Origin: Beroe forskalii
Taxonomy: Eukaryota; Ctenophora; Nuda; Beroida; Beroidae
Assembly (NCBI GenBank): GCA_011033025.1
Contig: WFMF01000016.1
Location: 496,001-560,000, forward strand
Direction of reading: 5' to 3'
DNA length: 64,000 nt
The notes beneath the pieces are model-generated. The model was given only the letters and a program-made list of their open reading frames with translations. It had not been told where the DNA came from and did no database searches. Of the stretch, positions 11,224 through 22,949 are shown piece by piece (position 1 is the first letter of the stretch; every line of letters begins with the position of its first letter). Position numbers and translations under genes: made by a program.

Positions 11224-14200
11224 TGCTGTCTCTGAGTCTGAGCCAAAGGATACTTTTGCCTCTGGTGCTAAGGCTAAGCTGTTTACCGTAGGGGCCCACA
11301 GTTTTTGACATGAACTCCTTCAATCTGTCATTGTTTGTTGTAAATAGGCGGTGATCATGCCTACGTTCCCTTCTGAGACTGGATATGTAATCCACAATTG
11401 CACAGTTTGTAGTGCGTATTTCTCTATCCAGTTTTGGGTATTGTCCATCGCCTGGTATGATTAGTGACAGGCAGATCTTAGCTCCTGTGTCGTGAAGAAG
11501 CTTGTCTGTGATGAGTCTAAGGTCATCTATGATGTTTTGACTTTTGTTGCCACACCAAAGGTCCTTGTGACCAGCATGCAAGACAACAAGATCACAGTTT
11601 TGCTCTAGAACCTTATCTGTCACTTCAGCTATCTTCTCCTTGATGATGGATATCCTGGGCATTTTGTAGCAGCTCACTTCATATCTGCTAAAGAACATTG
11701 TTTGGTCAAAGTCATCATGAAAATCGTCATGGATTAGCAGACATCTTTTCTTCTGATAGGTTGACTTATTGAGAGCCTCGGCAGTTGGTCTAGAAACTTG
11801 CTCTGCATTAGCATGACCTCCCTGCATATTGCTGGGCAGTTTCTGGTTCAATCTGGAGTGATTATTGTTAATAAGTGGGGATTGCTGGAGATTATCTGGG
11901 ACAGTACTCCAAGTTTTTGGCTCTCTGAAGACAGAGATAGCAGTGTCTTGGTTTAGGGGCACTACTTTTGGAGTAGGGTGCTTTGCCGGACTAGAGTTAA
12001 CCTCTCTGCCATTTGGAGGAAGTGATTTACCTGATAAAACTTCCGCATACTGTAGTGGAAGGGTCGGTGGTGGAGAGGGGAGCAGTTTGCACTGAGTACC
12101 ACAGTCTGAAACATGATGTTTGGGGGTACTGGTTGCAGTGCTGATGATGGCAGGTGACTCAGTTTGTGTCTTTTTGGACTCTGTTTTGGCTTTCAGCTTC
12201 CTTTTCGAAGTTTTTTCTTTAGCACCAACAGGGGCTGATTTAGGGCCATCTTCAAGGCGACTTTTAATGATAGCATTCAAAGCCTGTACCTCCTTTTCTA
12301 GTTTCGAGTTAGCTGATGTCAGAGCTTTGTTAGTGTCGTAGATATCTTTCAATTCGCCTTTTAAGATTTGGATCTCGTTATTGAGGTCAGACACATGGCT
12401 CAATGCACTCCGTTGAATTTCCAGTATGTTGAGCAGGGTTGCATTATTCTCTTCCACTTTTTTGACCCTGTCCAGGAGTTCAGTGACTCCGCATTTTGTG
12501 GATGTAACTTGGGCCGCGACTAGTTCATTCAGCATGAGTTCATGGCGACAAGACTTGTTCTTGAGGTCGATGACGTTGTCTTCGAGAGTCTTCATTGGTT
12601 TTTCATAGTCTTTAGAGGTATTGTTGATTGTGTCTTCCCCAGTTTGGGGGCGTTTCTTTGCCACTGGGTCTAGTGTGGATTTCTTCTCGCCTTTAGGTTT
12701 CTTTGGTTTGGCAGCGGACTCAGTGATACTATTCGCTTCTATGAGTTTGGGAGCATCATGTTCTCTTTCTTGTTTAATGAGTGTTTGGGTGTAGTGATCT
12801 GTTTTGCTAGACTCTTCCTCATCGCAAATGTTAGTATCTGGGGAGGTCCTGCTCTGATTGCGGATGCTCCACCGGTGGCGATGCCACCTGTGCTATCTGA
12901 GAGGTATCTTGGATGGGAATTGGTGGCTCTGGCAGCCGCTCCTTGGCTACTTTCTTCGTCTGGTTCAACATCGATTTACGGTTGCGTTTCAGCTGCCTTT
13001 GTTTGACGCGAGCCGCCGTCTTATTGGGTGTTTTTGATGTGTTATTTGCAGTGAAATTCTCTGTTAGATAGATTTGGAGTTGAGTTTTCCTTTCTCTGGC
13101 ATTTTCTTTTGGAGTGATCCCAAAGTTATATAGCTCGGTGGCAATTGCTGGGTCGTTCATGCTTTTCGTCAGACGAGTGATGAACGGTGCTGTTAAGAGC
13201 TTCGTTCCCATTACGGCATCCTCGATGCGGCTCAAAAGAAGTTTCTTGTTGGAAGCCAGAGTCTGAGTGGGTTTAACTCCGCAATCTTTCATCCAGGGCT
13301 TTATGTTTTTGGAGTTCAGATGCTCGAGAATGTCAGTGTAGATAGACTTCTGAAGAAAAATAGGTGGCTTTTGAGTGATCGTGATCCGAAGCTGCTCGGC
13401 CTGTTCCAGTGCGTTGCGGTCTTTCGCGGCCTGTTCTTGCTCAGCCGGTACCAGAGCGATGCGGTCTTGCTCGGCCTGTTCCAGTGCGATGTGGTCTTGC
13501 TCGGCCTGTTCCAGTGCGATGCGGTCTTGCTCGGTCTGTTCCAGTGCGATGCGGTCTTGCTCGGTCTGTTCCAGTGCGATGCGGTCTTGCTCGGCCTGTT
13601 CCAGTGCAATGCGGTCTTGCTCGGTCTGTTCCAGTGCGATGCGGTCTTGCTCGGTCTGTTCCAGTGCGATGCGGTCTTGCTCGGCCTGTTCCAGTGCAAT
13701 GCGGTCTTGCTCGGCCTGTTGTTCCAGTGCTCGGCCTGTTCCAGTGCGATGCGGTCTTGCTCGGTCTGTTCCAGTGCGATGTGGTCTTGCTCGGCCTGTT
13801 CCAGTGCGATGCGGTCTTGCTCGGTCTGTTCCAGTGCGATGCGGTCTTGCTCGGTCTGTTCCAGTGCGATGCGGTCTTTCGCGGCCTGTTCTTGCTCAGC
13901 CGGTACCAGAGCGATGCGGTCTTGCTCGGCCTGTTCCAGTGCGATGTGGTCTTGCTCGGCCTGTTCCAGTGCGATGCGGTCTTGCTCGGTCTGTTCCAGT
14001 GCGATGCGGTCTGTTCCAGTGCGATGCGGTCTTGCTCGGCCTGTTCCAGTGCAATGCGGTCTTGCTCGGCCTGTTCCAGTGCGACTCGATCCCGTTCGGC
14101 CTGTTCCAGTGCGACCCGATCCCGCTCGGCCTGTTCCAGTGCGACCCGATCCCGCTCAGCCTGTTCAGTGCGACTCGATCCCGTTCAGTGCGACCAGTGC

Positions 14201-14603
14201 GACCCGATCCCGTTCGGCCTGTTCCAGTGCGACCCGATCCCGTTCGGCCTGTTCCAGTGCGACCCGATCCCGTTCGGCCTGTTCCAGTGCGACCTGATCC
14301 CGTTCGGCCTGTTCCAGTGCGACCCGATCCCGCTCAGCCTGTTCCAGCGATCCCGTTCAGTGCGACCCGATCCCGTTCGGCCTGTTCCAGTGCGACCTGA
14401 TCCCGTTCGGCCTGTTCCAGTGCGACCTGATCCCGTTCGGCCTGTTCCAGTGCGACCCGATCCCGCTCAGCCTGTTCCAGTGCGACTCGATCCCGTTCGG
14501 CCTGTTCCAGTGCGACCTGATCCCGTTCGGCCTGTTCCAGTGCGACCCGATCCCGTTCGGCCTGTTCCAGTGCGACCCGATCCCGTTCGGCCTGTGGCGA
14601 TAA
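11081..14603 (-). pseudogene. LINE ORF1: repeat array, SAP-like part, coiled coil, SGNH-like domain
   Basis: Reading leftward on the minus strand, the order is the 10-residue repeat array (14603-13376, broken), a segment with KPWMKDCGVKP and LLLSRIEDAV (about 13330-12831), and a Lys-rich linker. Then comes an open frame of 527 codons from 12664 to 11081. That last part has a coiled coil (LNNEIQILKGELKDIYD), a Pro/Ser-rich hinge, and a C-terminal region with LLIHDDF, DLVVLHAGHKDLW and CLSLIIPG. This spacing resembles the SGNH/esterase domain known from CR1/L2-type ORF1 proteins. A single extra base in the four-G run at 12840-12843 separates the 5' and 3' frames. ORF1 would be unusually long, about 1,100 residues. 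Confidence 0.72.
13376..14603 (-). repeat. 30-bp array, right-arm copy with internal duplication and indels
   Basis: These are the same 30-bp units as at 8027-9076, on the minus strand. The distinctive terminal unit containing GGCCTGTTCTTGCTCAGCC occurs twice, at about 13427 and 13879, so roughly 450 bp of the array has been duplicated. Partial units break the phase near 13718-13745, 14005-14015, 14163-14200 and 14343-14360. The reading frame is therefore lost in this arm, unlike the left arm. Confidence 0.88.
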
Positions 14604-15291
14604 GTATACTGGCAATTAAATATCACGTATGCAAATAAGTATCACGTACGCACAAATAGTAGTTCCGAGGAAATTTCGAAGCGTTCTCGAACTTGCGACA
14701 AGATTATGATAAATTGTTTTCAAGCATTCTATTGACTCCCAACACAGCATACACAGTGCAATATAGAGCAATATGTTCGAATTGACAGACAACTATACAA
14801 CAGCAAGAAATTACAGAATCTTTACAATAAAACTGAAAAAGGCTTGTAGTACACAGCTGCTTTAAATATAAATCCACTGAATGCATGGGGGGATGAAGCC
14901 CAAAACCTTCATGTCAATACGGGTTGTTGACGCTATTTGTTCAACTTCCAAAAAGAGGGTTCATTTTGGACGAAAAGTACATGCATAGACAAATTTAAAA
15001 AAAATACAAAGCCTTACAAGACTACTTTATACGATCAAATTTGAGATGTGACAACATGATACGGCGGGTCACATTGTAGCTTAGCCGTTGTTCCAGTACA
15101 ATACACAGTGCGTATTTGTGTAGTGTACCCAAAAGGGAATTTTCAAACTCTCTGTCTGAAACTCTCTGTCTCATCAACTCTCAAAGAATCTGTTCTCACT
15201 ATGTGTTGCATGTCCCACTAACCCCCTGCAGCGCTACTCCCACCAAATAAACAGATTTACTGCTGTCCATCTATTTTCAGATCGGTAACAG
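14604..15291. other. Non-coding flank of the LINE 5' end
   Basis: This stretch is shared with 5900-8005 of the left arm apart from copy 2 of the hAT-like element. A short direct repeat (CATACGTGATA / CGTACGTGATA) lies next to the array in both arms. I see no gene. Confidence 0.55.
14820..14827. other. Unfilled target site of hAT-like copy 2
   Basis: A single CTTTACAA lies exactly where the left arm has the 1433-bp element between two copies of the same 8-mer (reverse complement TTGTAAAG). No extra bases remain, so this arm represents the pre-insertion state. Confidence 0.88.
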
Positions 15292-16917
15292 TTGCACAGT
15301 GCACACAGAAGAGACACGAGCACACAGGGTTACTCTCTCAAGCAGGTTCAAGTCTTTCATCGAACAGAGGTAACCTGTGTTGTCTGTGTCGTGTGTAGAT
15401 TGTCTATCCCAATTAGCAGCTCCTGCTCGGACCCCTCCACTGACGACCAAGGGACCCCCTCTTACACTTCCAAGGAAGAGCCATCAGAATGGCTCGTCTC
15501 CTGAGAGTTTGAACCTAGTTCCCCAATCTGCACCCTTGTATGAGGAGGGGGAAACAGATGGGAACTTATCAGTAGAACACACATCCGAAGTTCTACCACG
15601 CTATGTAAAGAGCTTGTCCTCATTGGCCGAACTTATCGAAGCCAAATAAAACTGCGTCAGATCTCAAATCAGTGGAGAATGAGGTCCTGAAACTTTTCTC
15701 TGTATTTGATACCAAATATATTTGGCTCTCTGCCAAGGCCCAAGACCCCCTGCACATACCAATTTGGGTCATGGTCCCTTGACGCCCGTCAGATAGCCAC
15801 CTATAAACAGATCAATAAGATCATGGACAGGCTTAAAAATGACCTTAACTTGAAGCTTGACTCATGCCTGATGACCCGGGATGAGACTTTACTCCTCTAC
15901 ATCAGGACGACGAGGGATTGATTGATCAGGATCACCCCTTATGTAACCTCTCCATCGGTACACCTAGGGATATCGAGTTTTGGTCTGCCCGTCCAGAAAA
16001 GGCGGGTAACCTGGTGAAACAGATATTCATGCATCACGGGACCATGATCATCATGAAACCAGGCTGCCAGCAACATATCTGGCATCCTCCACGGACATTT
16101 TACACCCAGACTCATATGAGGATGTAAGAACGCTCACCCTCATAGTTGGCACCAATGCCATCAATGTCCCCTTCCACGCAGAACCCGTCCCATTCCTCAA
16201 TGTTATTGAGGATTATCATAAACTGATAAGGGCACTTAGAGAACTGTTCCCCAATGCTATCATTGAACGTTTTAACTTGCTCCCTAAGTAAACTCTAGAC
16301 TTATATGGTCAGAACAATGCACTATCTAAAAGCAAACTCCCGTCTAGGACTTGTAACACGTATTTGTCATTTCACCTGTGATAAAAGACAAACAACCCCT
16401 TCTACCTTACACTAGTTAGGTCTTTATTTGAGCATTGCTCTATCATTTGGCATCCAGTCAGCTCCAACCAGCTCAGTGGCTTTGAGGCCATCCAAAAGCG
16501 GGCCATCAAGTGATTGAAGGCCGTCCCCATGACCATATCTGTGATACTGAATACTACAATAAACTGAAAACCTTGAATATCCCACCTATATAAAACACAA
16601 ATTTATCATAACTGACCTAATCGTGATGTTCAAAATCACACACTCTCTTATCTCCATCACCTTACCAGAAGGCTTTCACATACTGAAGTGAGGAGCACCA
16701 GAAGTACAAATGATATTGTGAGCAAAGAGGATTGTTCGAGATTAAAATGTACAATAAGGCTCAATTGTGATAATTTCAGGAATTCATTTTTCTACAGAAC
16801 AATGGTCATATGGAACAAAATCCCTTATAGTATCAGGCAAGTTAAAAGCATCTCCACCTTTAAATCACAACTCAAAACTTTCCTCTGGAAAGCAGATCTA
16901 GACTGGCCCGATTAACT
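15292..16917 (+). pseudogene. LINE remnant: ORF1-like piece joined to an ORF2 C-terminus
   Basis: The first frames (15292-15649) give a Ser/Pro-rich leader ending SLAELIEAK. From 15706, pieces read IATYKQINKIMDRLKNDL, then RDIEFWSARPEKAGNLVKQIF. Near 16130, LIVGTNAIN and LRELFPNAIIERFNLLP look like the end of an SGNH-type ORF1 domain. The next recognisable part (about 16300-16917) is an ORF2 C-terminal region: SLFEHCSIIWHP, FEAIQKRAIK, then 16688-16915 with CTIRLNCDNFR, VIWNKIPYSIRQVKS and STFKSQLKTFLW. Endonuclease and RT core are missing, so ORF1 appears fused to the 3' end by an internal deletion. There are many stops; it is dead. Confidence 0.68.
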
Positions 16918-17394
16918 TAACTTAATTGGTTTGGTCTGGGAACTGTATGGTCATTAAGTCGTAAGGCAAGAGCAAAAATACCCTTACTCAAGAAATTTTA
17001 TTTTTATTTTTCGAGATGGTGGTATTGATGCAGTAAAGTAAGTATTGAGCTAGGTCTTCGCTGTTCCTAGAGCTCTAAAGTGACAAAATAAGTACCAATC
17101 TATGTCGCGATGGTTGATTACAATTGGCAACCATATCATAATTGTAATTATTTATTAAATTTGTGACTTAATTTTATCTGATGGCATATATTTATTTATT
17201 ACTATTGTAACTATTCATTTTATTACCTATATTTTGATTGAGTTTTATGATGGGCCTCCCTGTAATAATGGTTAACGCTGTGTTGGGAGTTTAGCCCAGA
17301 TTTCGCAGTTTATTTATATTTTGCTGTGCTATTTTGGTTAAGTAGAAGGGCAGAATGTTTTAACCTGAATGACATTGTAAAAATATTTCATGCA

Positions 17395-18650
17395 AAATTG
17401 GAATTTTGAAATTAAAAAAAATCGGAAGTTTTGGAACGGTTTCGAAGCGTGCAGAACTTGAAAAAGGCTCGATTTATCAAGCTTGACACAGTTGAGTTTT
17501 ACCCCTCAATATCCTCGGGCTTGCTAGATCGAGCACTGACGTACGCGAAATCTATCACAGACTTAACCAGAGACGAAGAAGAGATAATAAAGCTCACAAA
17601 GCGGTCATTTCTCTTCAGTCTTCAACGACAAACAGTTGGGTCAAGAAATCTGAAGAAAACTTCTATGTCACCATGGGAAGTCTGGACGGAGCTGAAACAT
17701 CAGAGCTCATTGGCGTTTACCTGCTAAACAAAATCATCAGCATCATCCTCAAAGAACACTTGGGTCTGTACAGGGATGACGGATTAGCAATAATCGGGAA
17801 TTCCAACGGACCTAAGTTGGACAGCATCAGGAAGAAACTCCATGCAGCATTCAAGCGTGAGGGACTTATAACCACTGTTGAAATACACGATGATTCAGTC
17901 AACTACCTGGATGTGGGCTATTCCTCAAAGACAACTCCCTACAGACCCTACAAGAAACCAAATGACACTCCTCTCTGTACATCAACGCTAAGTCGAACCA
18001 TCCCTCCAACATCATCAAGAACATCCCGACACGATCTCTAAAACGACTTAGCAGCATATCCAGCACAGAGCAGCACTTCAACGACACGAAACGGGGTACG
18101 ATGTAGCCCTGGAATCCAGTGGTTGATCAGCCCCTCTCCTACCAAACACCACAACTTACCCACAAGAAGAGACGACGTACCAGGAATGTCATTTGGTTTC
18201 AACCCTCCCCAGCATGAACGTTAAGACAGAGCTCAGGCGGAGATTCTTCAGCATCCTCGACAGACACTTCCCTGTGGGTCACCGACTACACAAGATCTTC
18301 AACCGGAACACTGCAAACTGAGCTACTCTTGCATGCCTAGTATGGGTAGGATGATCAAGAATCACAACAAATAGGTCCTGGAAGACAAGCGTTGACGAGT
18401 GTGAGGCAGTGCAATTACAGAGACAAGCCCAATTGTCCACTGGGGGCAATGCCTCACACCCTCATCAGTCTACCAGGCCGATGTGTTGACTGATGACGGA
18501 GATTCTTACATAAACATAGGACTTGCCGAGGGGGACTTCAAACGCGGTGGAGAAATCATACCAAAACTTTCAGAGTTGCAGCAGTTATAACCGTCGCGTT
18601 CTTTCTCATATCATCGGTTATACAATAAAGAACGCCTCAAAACCGCCACG
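17395..18650 (+). pseudogene. Penelope-like element remnant (right arm)
   Basis: The copy starts inside the RT with VQNLKKARFIKLDTVEFYPSI (17431 on). It then runs through the excision footprint at 17611-17625 and re-enters the element frame at 17673 with MGSLDGAETSELIG, GLYRDDGLAIIG and KLHAAFKREGL. Frameshifts follow. Farther on, pieces read [32 protein letters not shown], and a GIY-YIG-like tail lies near 18500. The YRDD catalytic pair is present, but the frame is broken in several places. A 5' truncation shared by all three copies suggests they descend from one insertion. Confidence 0.8.
17611..17625. other. hAT-type excision footprint
   Basis: The sequence is CTCTTCAGTCTTCAA. The target duplication of hAT-like copy 1, read on this strand, is CTCTTCAA. 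Here two copies remain head to tail with the inner A lost and the inner C replaced by its complement G. That is the footprint class known for hAT excision. The same 15 bases occur at 25074-25088. Confidence 0.85.
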
Positions 18651-19695
18651 CGGACCATCACAACCAAGTCCTTTTTCGGTTTTAGGAAAAATGTTTAATG
18701 TAAAAACATGAAAAAAACCAAAGATTCAGATTATTTTGATCGCATCATTTCAATTGTAGTCACGATGGTGTGAGAAGATTGAACTCAGTGTCATCAACTT
18801 CTAATAGTTAACCAGCATTATATCAATCATATACAGCTACAAGCGGAAGCGTGATTTTAAAGGGGCCTTTTCAAACCATTTTGATGTAATCATTTCAGTC
18901 ATAAAAACCGAATGATTTAAAGACAGTAATTTGAACAGAGGGAGAAATACATAATGCTTCATATTATTTAAATGAGATTTGCAGTCAATTCTGATCATAA
19001 TATGGAGTGCTGTGAGGCCCGGCAAAGGGCGAAGGAAATGGAGAAAAGGCGGTTATCGACACAAGAAGTTCCAAGCAAAACCACATTTAGATTTACACAC
19101 AAAGTTGGGGAACCAATTACATTTCAGGTGCTGAATCAGCAGCCAATCAAGCTTCAGCTGCTGAGTGAGTAACCAATCAGCAAGCCGCTTCTTACCAAAC
19201 GATATTTGAGGTATTCATTGGTGGAGTTTGCTTCTCTCAGCTTCTTAGTAAGCTCTATAATCTGATACCTCAGCTGCAAGTGTAATGGGGCTCTGTTTAA
19301 AAATATGCTGTGTACTTCTGTATCATTTGTACACCGTTATTTCAAATGCTTTTCGTTTTAAAAAGTGCTGTTACTTTAAAAATTAAATCTAAATTTGCTA
19401 TACCTTATTGGCCTTTATTAAGTCGGCCATTTTTAGCGGCCTATGGACAGAAATTGAATCACTTTTTGAACCCGTTTCAACTGGCGCCTTGGACAAAATT
19501 TTGCCAAATTAAGGACCTTATGCTCTAAAATGGCCATTAAAACTCATTTCTATTCAATAAATTTGCATCAAGGGCCAAATCCCGGTCAAAATTTTGATTT
19601 AGGTCATTATCGTGTTATATAATGCCGTTCAAGTGAATTCAACACTATTCAGGCCAAGTCATAAAAGTTTCATTTCACCTAAATTAACTTTTTAA

Positions 19696-22600
19696 TTTGA
19701 CCGAAAACCCCCACTTTAACGGGCCTTTTTTAGCCGGCCAAAAATGTCAAAGTCGTTTTTGTCCGGTTAAATGAGGCCAATATAAGGTAAAATACGTTAA
19801 GAGTTAATTTTATCGATATTGGGGCAACTCATATTCTCATCAAAATGATTTCCGAATAAAATGGAATTAAAAAATTTTCAATTTAGAATGTAAGTATTTC
19901 ACATTGAGTAGAAAACATCTCTCCATTGACTTATTTAGTTATGGTTGTGACTAGTAAGTTGTTCTTGCGGAAGTAAGGCATCAGGTATACGAAATGACGA
20001 TTCATTTAAACAATGATGGCTAGAACAGGGTTGCTTTTGACTGAGGACAACCTTTGGAACCGAGAATATATAGGTCTACAAGATTGGGAAGATTTTAAGA
20101 GGGGTGTGAAAAAGAGGGGGGTGTTAGAGAGAGAGAGAGAGGGGGGGTTTGTGGTGGGGTTGCATGAATGCATGGCGTGTATGGAAGTGGGAGTTGGAAG
20201 GGGGAGGGATGTGTATGAAGATGCCCCTACCTCCTGCTCTTTGCTGGGTTCTGAGGCTCTTTCAACGAGGCAACTTCTTCTTGCAACTGAAATGTGAGTT
20301 ATTTCAGGGAAAATGTGAGGTATTTCAGGAAAATGTGAGGTATTTCAGGAAAATGTGGTATCAGACTCTCTATTACAAAATCCAATTCTCTGTAAGTAAG
20401 TTTGTGCGTCGCAACATTTTTTGGTGCCCCAAGCATAATGGATAGTTGCGCGCGTTGCGTTTGCAAAAGATTGCCTAAATAATAGTTCATTTCTGTTTAC
20501 ATTTGCTGTTTGGTACGTTGCTCCGTAACTTTTGATCCGATTGGAATATTTTTAAGGCGGTAAAGTATTCAATTACAATCTGGTGCATTGGTAGAAATTT
20601 GCAAACAAGGTTCTGCATAGCCGCGCCAGTGAGCAGGAGTGTATTTGCAGGCCCAACAGGCCTGCTAGTCCCCATTCTCTGTCGCGTTTTTCCTCACTTT
20701 TCTGTTTTTTCCTTTTGTGGACACATTTTAGAGTGTCATCGTGCAGTTTGGAAATATTGCGTGGGTTGGTGTAATCCACGCTTTATTTGGCGGAGAGTTC
20801 GCTTGCAATGGACAGCTCCTCATTTAAATTTAGGGGCCATCCATAAAGGACGTCAACTTAAGTTGGTTATCTTAGACCCCTCCCTCCCCCTTGTCTGCAA
20901 CCTGAAATACCCCTCCCCCCCTCGGACGTCCACATTTCCATCCAAAATCTTTGTGTCATCATTTTAAAGCCCGTTTTCTCCAATTGTGGTGACAAAATCC
21001 AACTTTATTATCTAAATCTTTGACAAAATTCTAAGGTGTACGTTTTGGTCGTCAGCCAAAAATTTGGAGTTCATGAACGAGCCTGCCAGTTTGCGGCGAA
21101 CTAAAGTTTGCAGTCTATTATGCCCAACTATACTTGTATACCTTAGTGAACATTTATACGTCATGCACTTTATTCGAATATTAATTTATTTATACGACAT
21201 TACATTTATACGATTTCGTCATGCCCCCAAGAAAATAGAAATTCGTTTGATGAATTCAGTGAAAATTTGGAGACAAGAGAACGGTCCACTAAGCCATCAG
21301 TACCCTTATGTTTTATATCACGTACTTTTTCACTGGTTAGCGTACCAGCTACAGACCATCCATCTGGTATTAAAGTAAGTGAAAGGTTTGATATTGTCTT
21401 TGCATGCAGATTTCAAAGAACAGCTTTTCCTGTTTTTACTTAGATGCCATCTATTCATGGAGATATGTTAAGGCATGGACCAGTATTTCAGCACTATAAT
21501 AGACTCAGCACTAGCATCCTGTTCAATAAGTTTCTATGTACGGTTGACAGTCAGATCAAGTTTGACAAGAATGGAAAATTTGTAAGACAATAATTTATTA
21601 ATTTATACTTCATAAATTTTATGATATGAAATCTAAAACGAAAAAAAATCAAAATTCGTATAAATATTGATGTATAAATATTCTACTAAGGTAGTTAAAG
21701 ATGCGTATCAGAAAGTTTTTTACTGCTATGTGTGCTCATCAGTAAATAACAGAGGTAGTAAATATGTTGTAGATAGGGTTTTAAAACCCCAAAATAATGT
21801 TTTAAAGGGGAGTTCCTTGGGTTTATTGTGGTTCCCCCCAAGAAAGATCTAAAACAGTTTTTCCTGAATGGAGATTTTCTTCTTAGGGCCCTTTTTTATT
21901 ACCCCTATTAACTACCCTATTGACGAGGTAGGGTATAAATAGGGGGTTTATAAAAGAATAAACCCCGAATAATGATTATAGACTCTTTATTAGACTTCAG
22001 TAGTCTAAACACTGAAATAGATAACAAAAATTTCGATGTAAAAAAATATTTTAGGGGTTTGCATCACAACCTGTTTACTACCTCATTGACAGGTCCTGTT
22101 GACTGATGAGCAATAGGTTAGTGTGTCCCGGATTTCACCATCTCTGAATTTGTAGTTGATGAAACCAGGGACAAATGTCGCATGCCTTTCTTTGTTTGGA
22201 GAAGATACTATCTAAATATTTTTTGTCGCGAATCGCATAATGGGGAATTTTCAATCACCCCTTACCTGATTTCAAAATTTCAGACTGTAACAAGGAATGA
22301 AGCTGAGGCTCCTACAGGAAATTGCTTTGCGAGTTGTGATTATACATCATTGATCTTTGCTTCTTGAACCTTTCCTCCCCTTCCTCTAACTTTTTCTAGG
22401 AATGGAGTCCGGTGGCCCAGCCTTGCATTTTAAGCTGTGAGGGGTGTCTGAAACCCTCCGTTTCCCTTTTGTCACCTGCTGATGGGACATACATCGCAAA
22501 TAATAAATGAATCTAAATAAATGAATCTACATCGCAGATGGAGAAAACCTACAACTGTAAACCGCTGAATTCATTTTAGTCTCTCCCTCGTCAATCCTTG

Positions 22601-22949
22601 AATAGAAAATCGTGTACGTATTTTGTGGATTGATTGAAACCTCCGTGGAGGTTTTGCCGTTTTTACGGGCAGAAAAGTTATAATATAATTCAAAATAAAG
22701 TTTGTTATGTTTTTTAGTATACCCATCCACCTCATAGATAAGACATTGATTGATTGATTCCGTAGTCCGGGGAGCTGTGCTTGATGGTCGTTCCGCCTCG
22801 TCTTCACTAAAGAAATAGCTTATATAACATCAAATTGAAGGGAATAGTACGTGTGAGCATCAATTGTCAACACAAGGAAACATTTCCAAAATACAGACGG
22901 TATTAATGCAACTTATGTCGTAGTACTAATGGGTGTCAAGTGCTCAACC
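19696..22949. other. Non-coding unique flank beyond the inverted repeat
   Basis: There is no supported gene. Visible structure is a GA/G-rich run near 20128-20150, a ~20-bp unit (GAGGTATTTCAGGAAAATGT) repeated about three times at 20290-20355, and a dispersed repeat (20350-20700). Open frames here are short, lack recognisable motifs and are shared imperfectly with the second tandem copy. Confidence 0.6.
20350..20700 (+). repeat. Dispersed repeat, copy at 20.4 kb
   Basis: It contains TTTGATCCGATTGGAAT and ends in the palindromic GCAGGCCCAACAGGCCTGC. Related copies are at about 27780-28090 (part of the tandem duplication) and, inverted and more diverged, at 39480-39745. The family or class is unknown. 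Confidence 0.7.

Larger units (their letters stand above)
13076..19695. repeat. Right arm of the large inverted repeat
   Basis: This is the reverse complement of 1-9447 minus the two hAT-like insertions. The inner edge is sharp: the shared GGAGTTGAG starts at 13076 and mirrors CTCAACTCC ending at 9447. Its 30-bp array is more damaged than the left one, and it carries an excision footprint at 17611-17625. From 17015 outward the arm also lies inside a direct tandem duplication. Confidence 0.93.

Noticed and set aside
13316-14638. Open frames of 325, 341 and 409 codons on the plus strand of the right-arm array
   Set aside because: They are the antisense of the same array and switch phase at indels. 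There is no independent support.
20013-20297. 94-codon open frame
   Set aside because: No recognisable motif. The other tandem copy (27447 onward) does not keep the frame.
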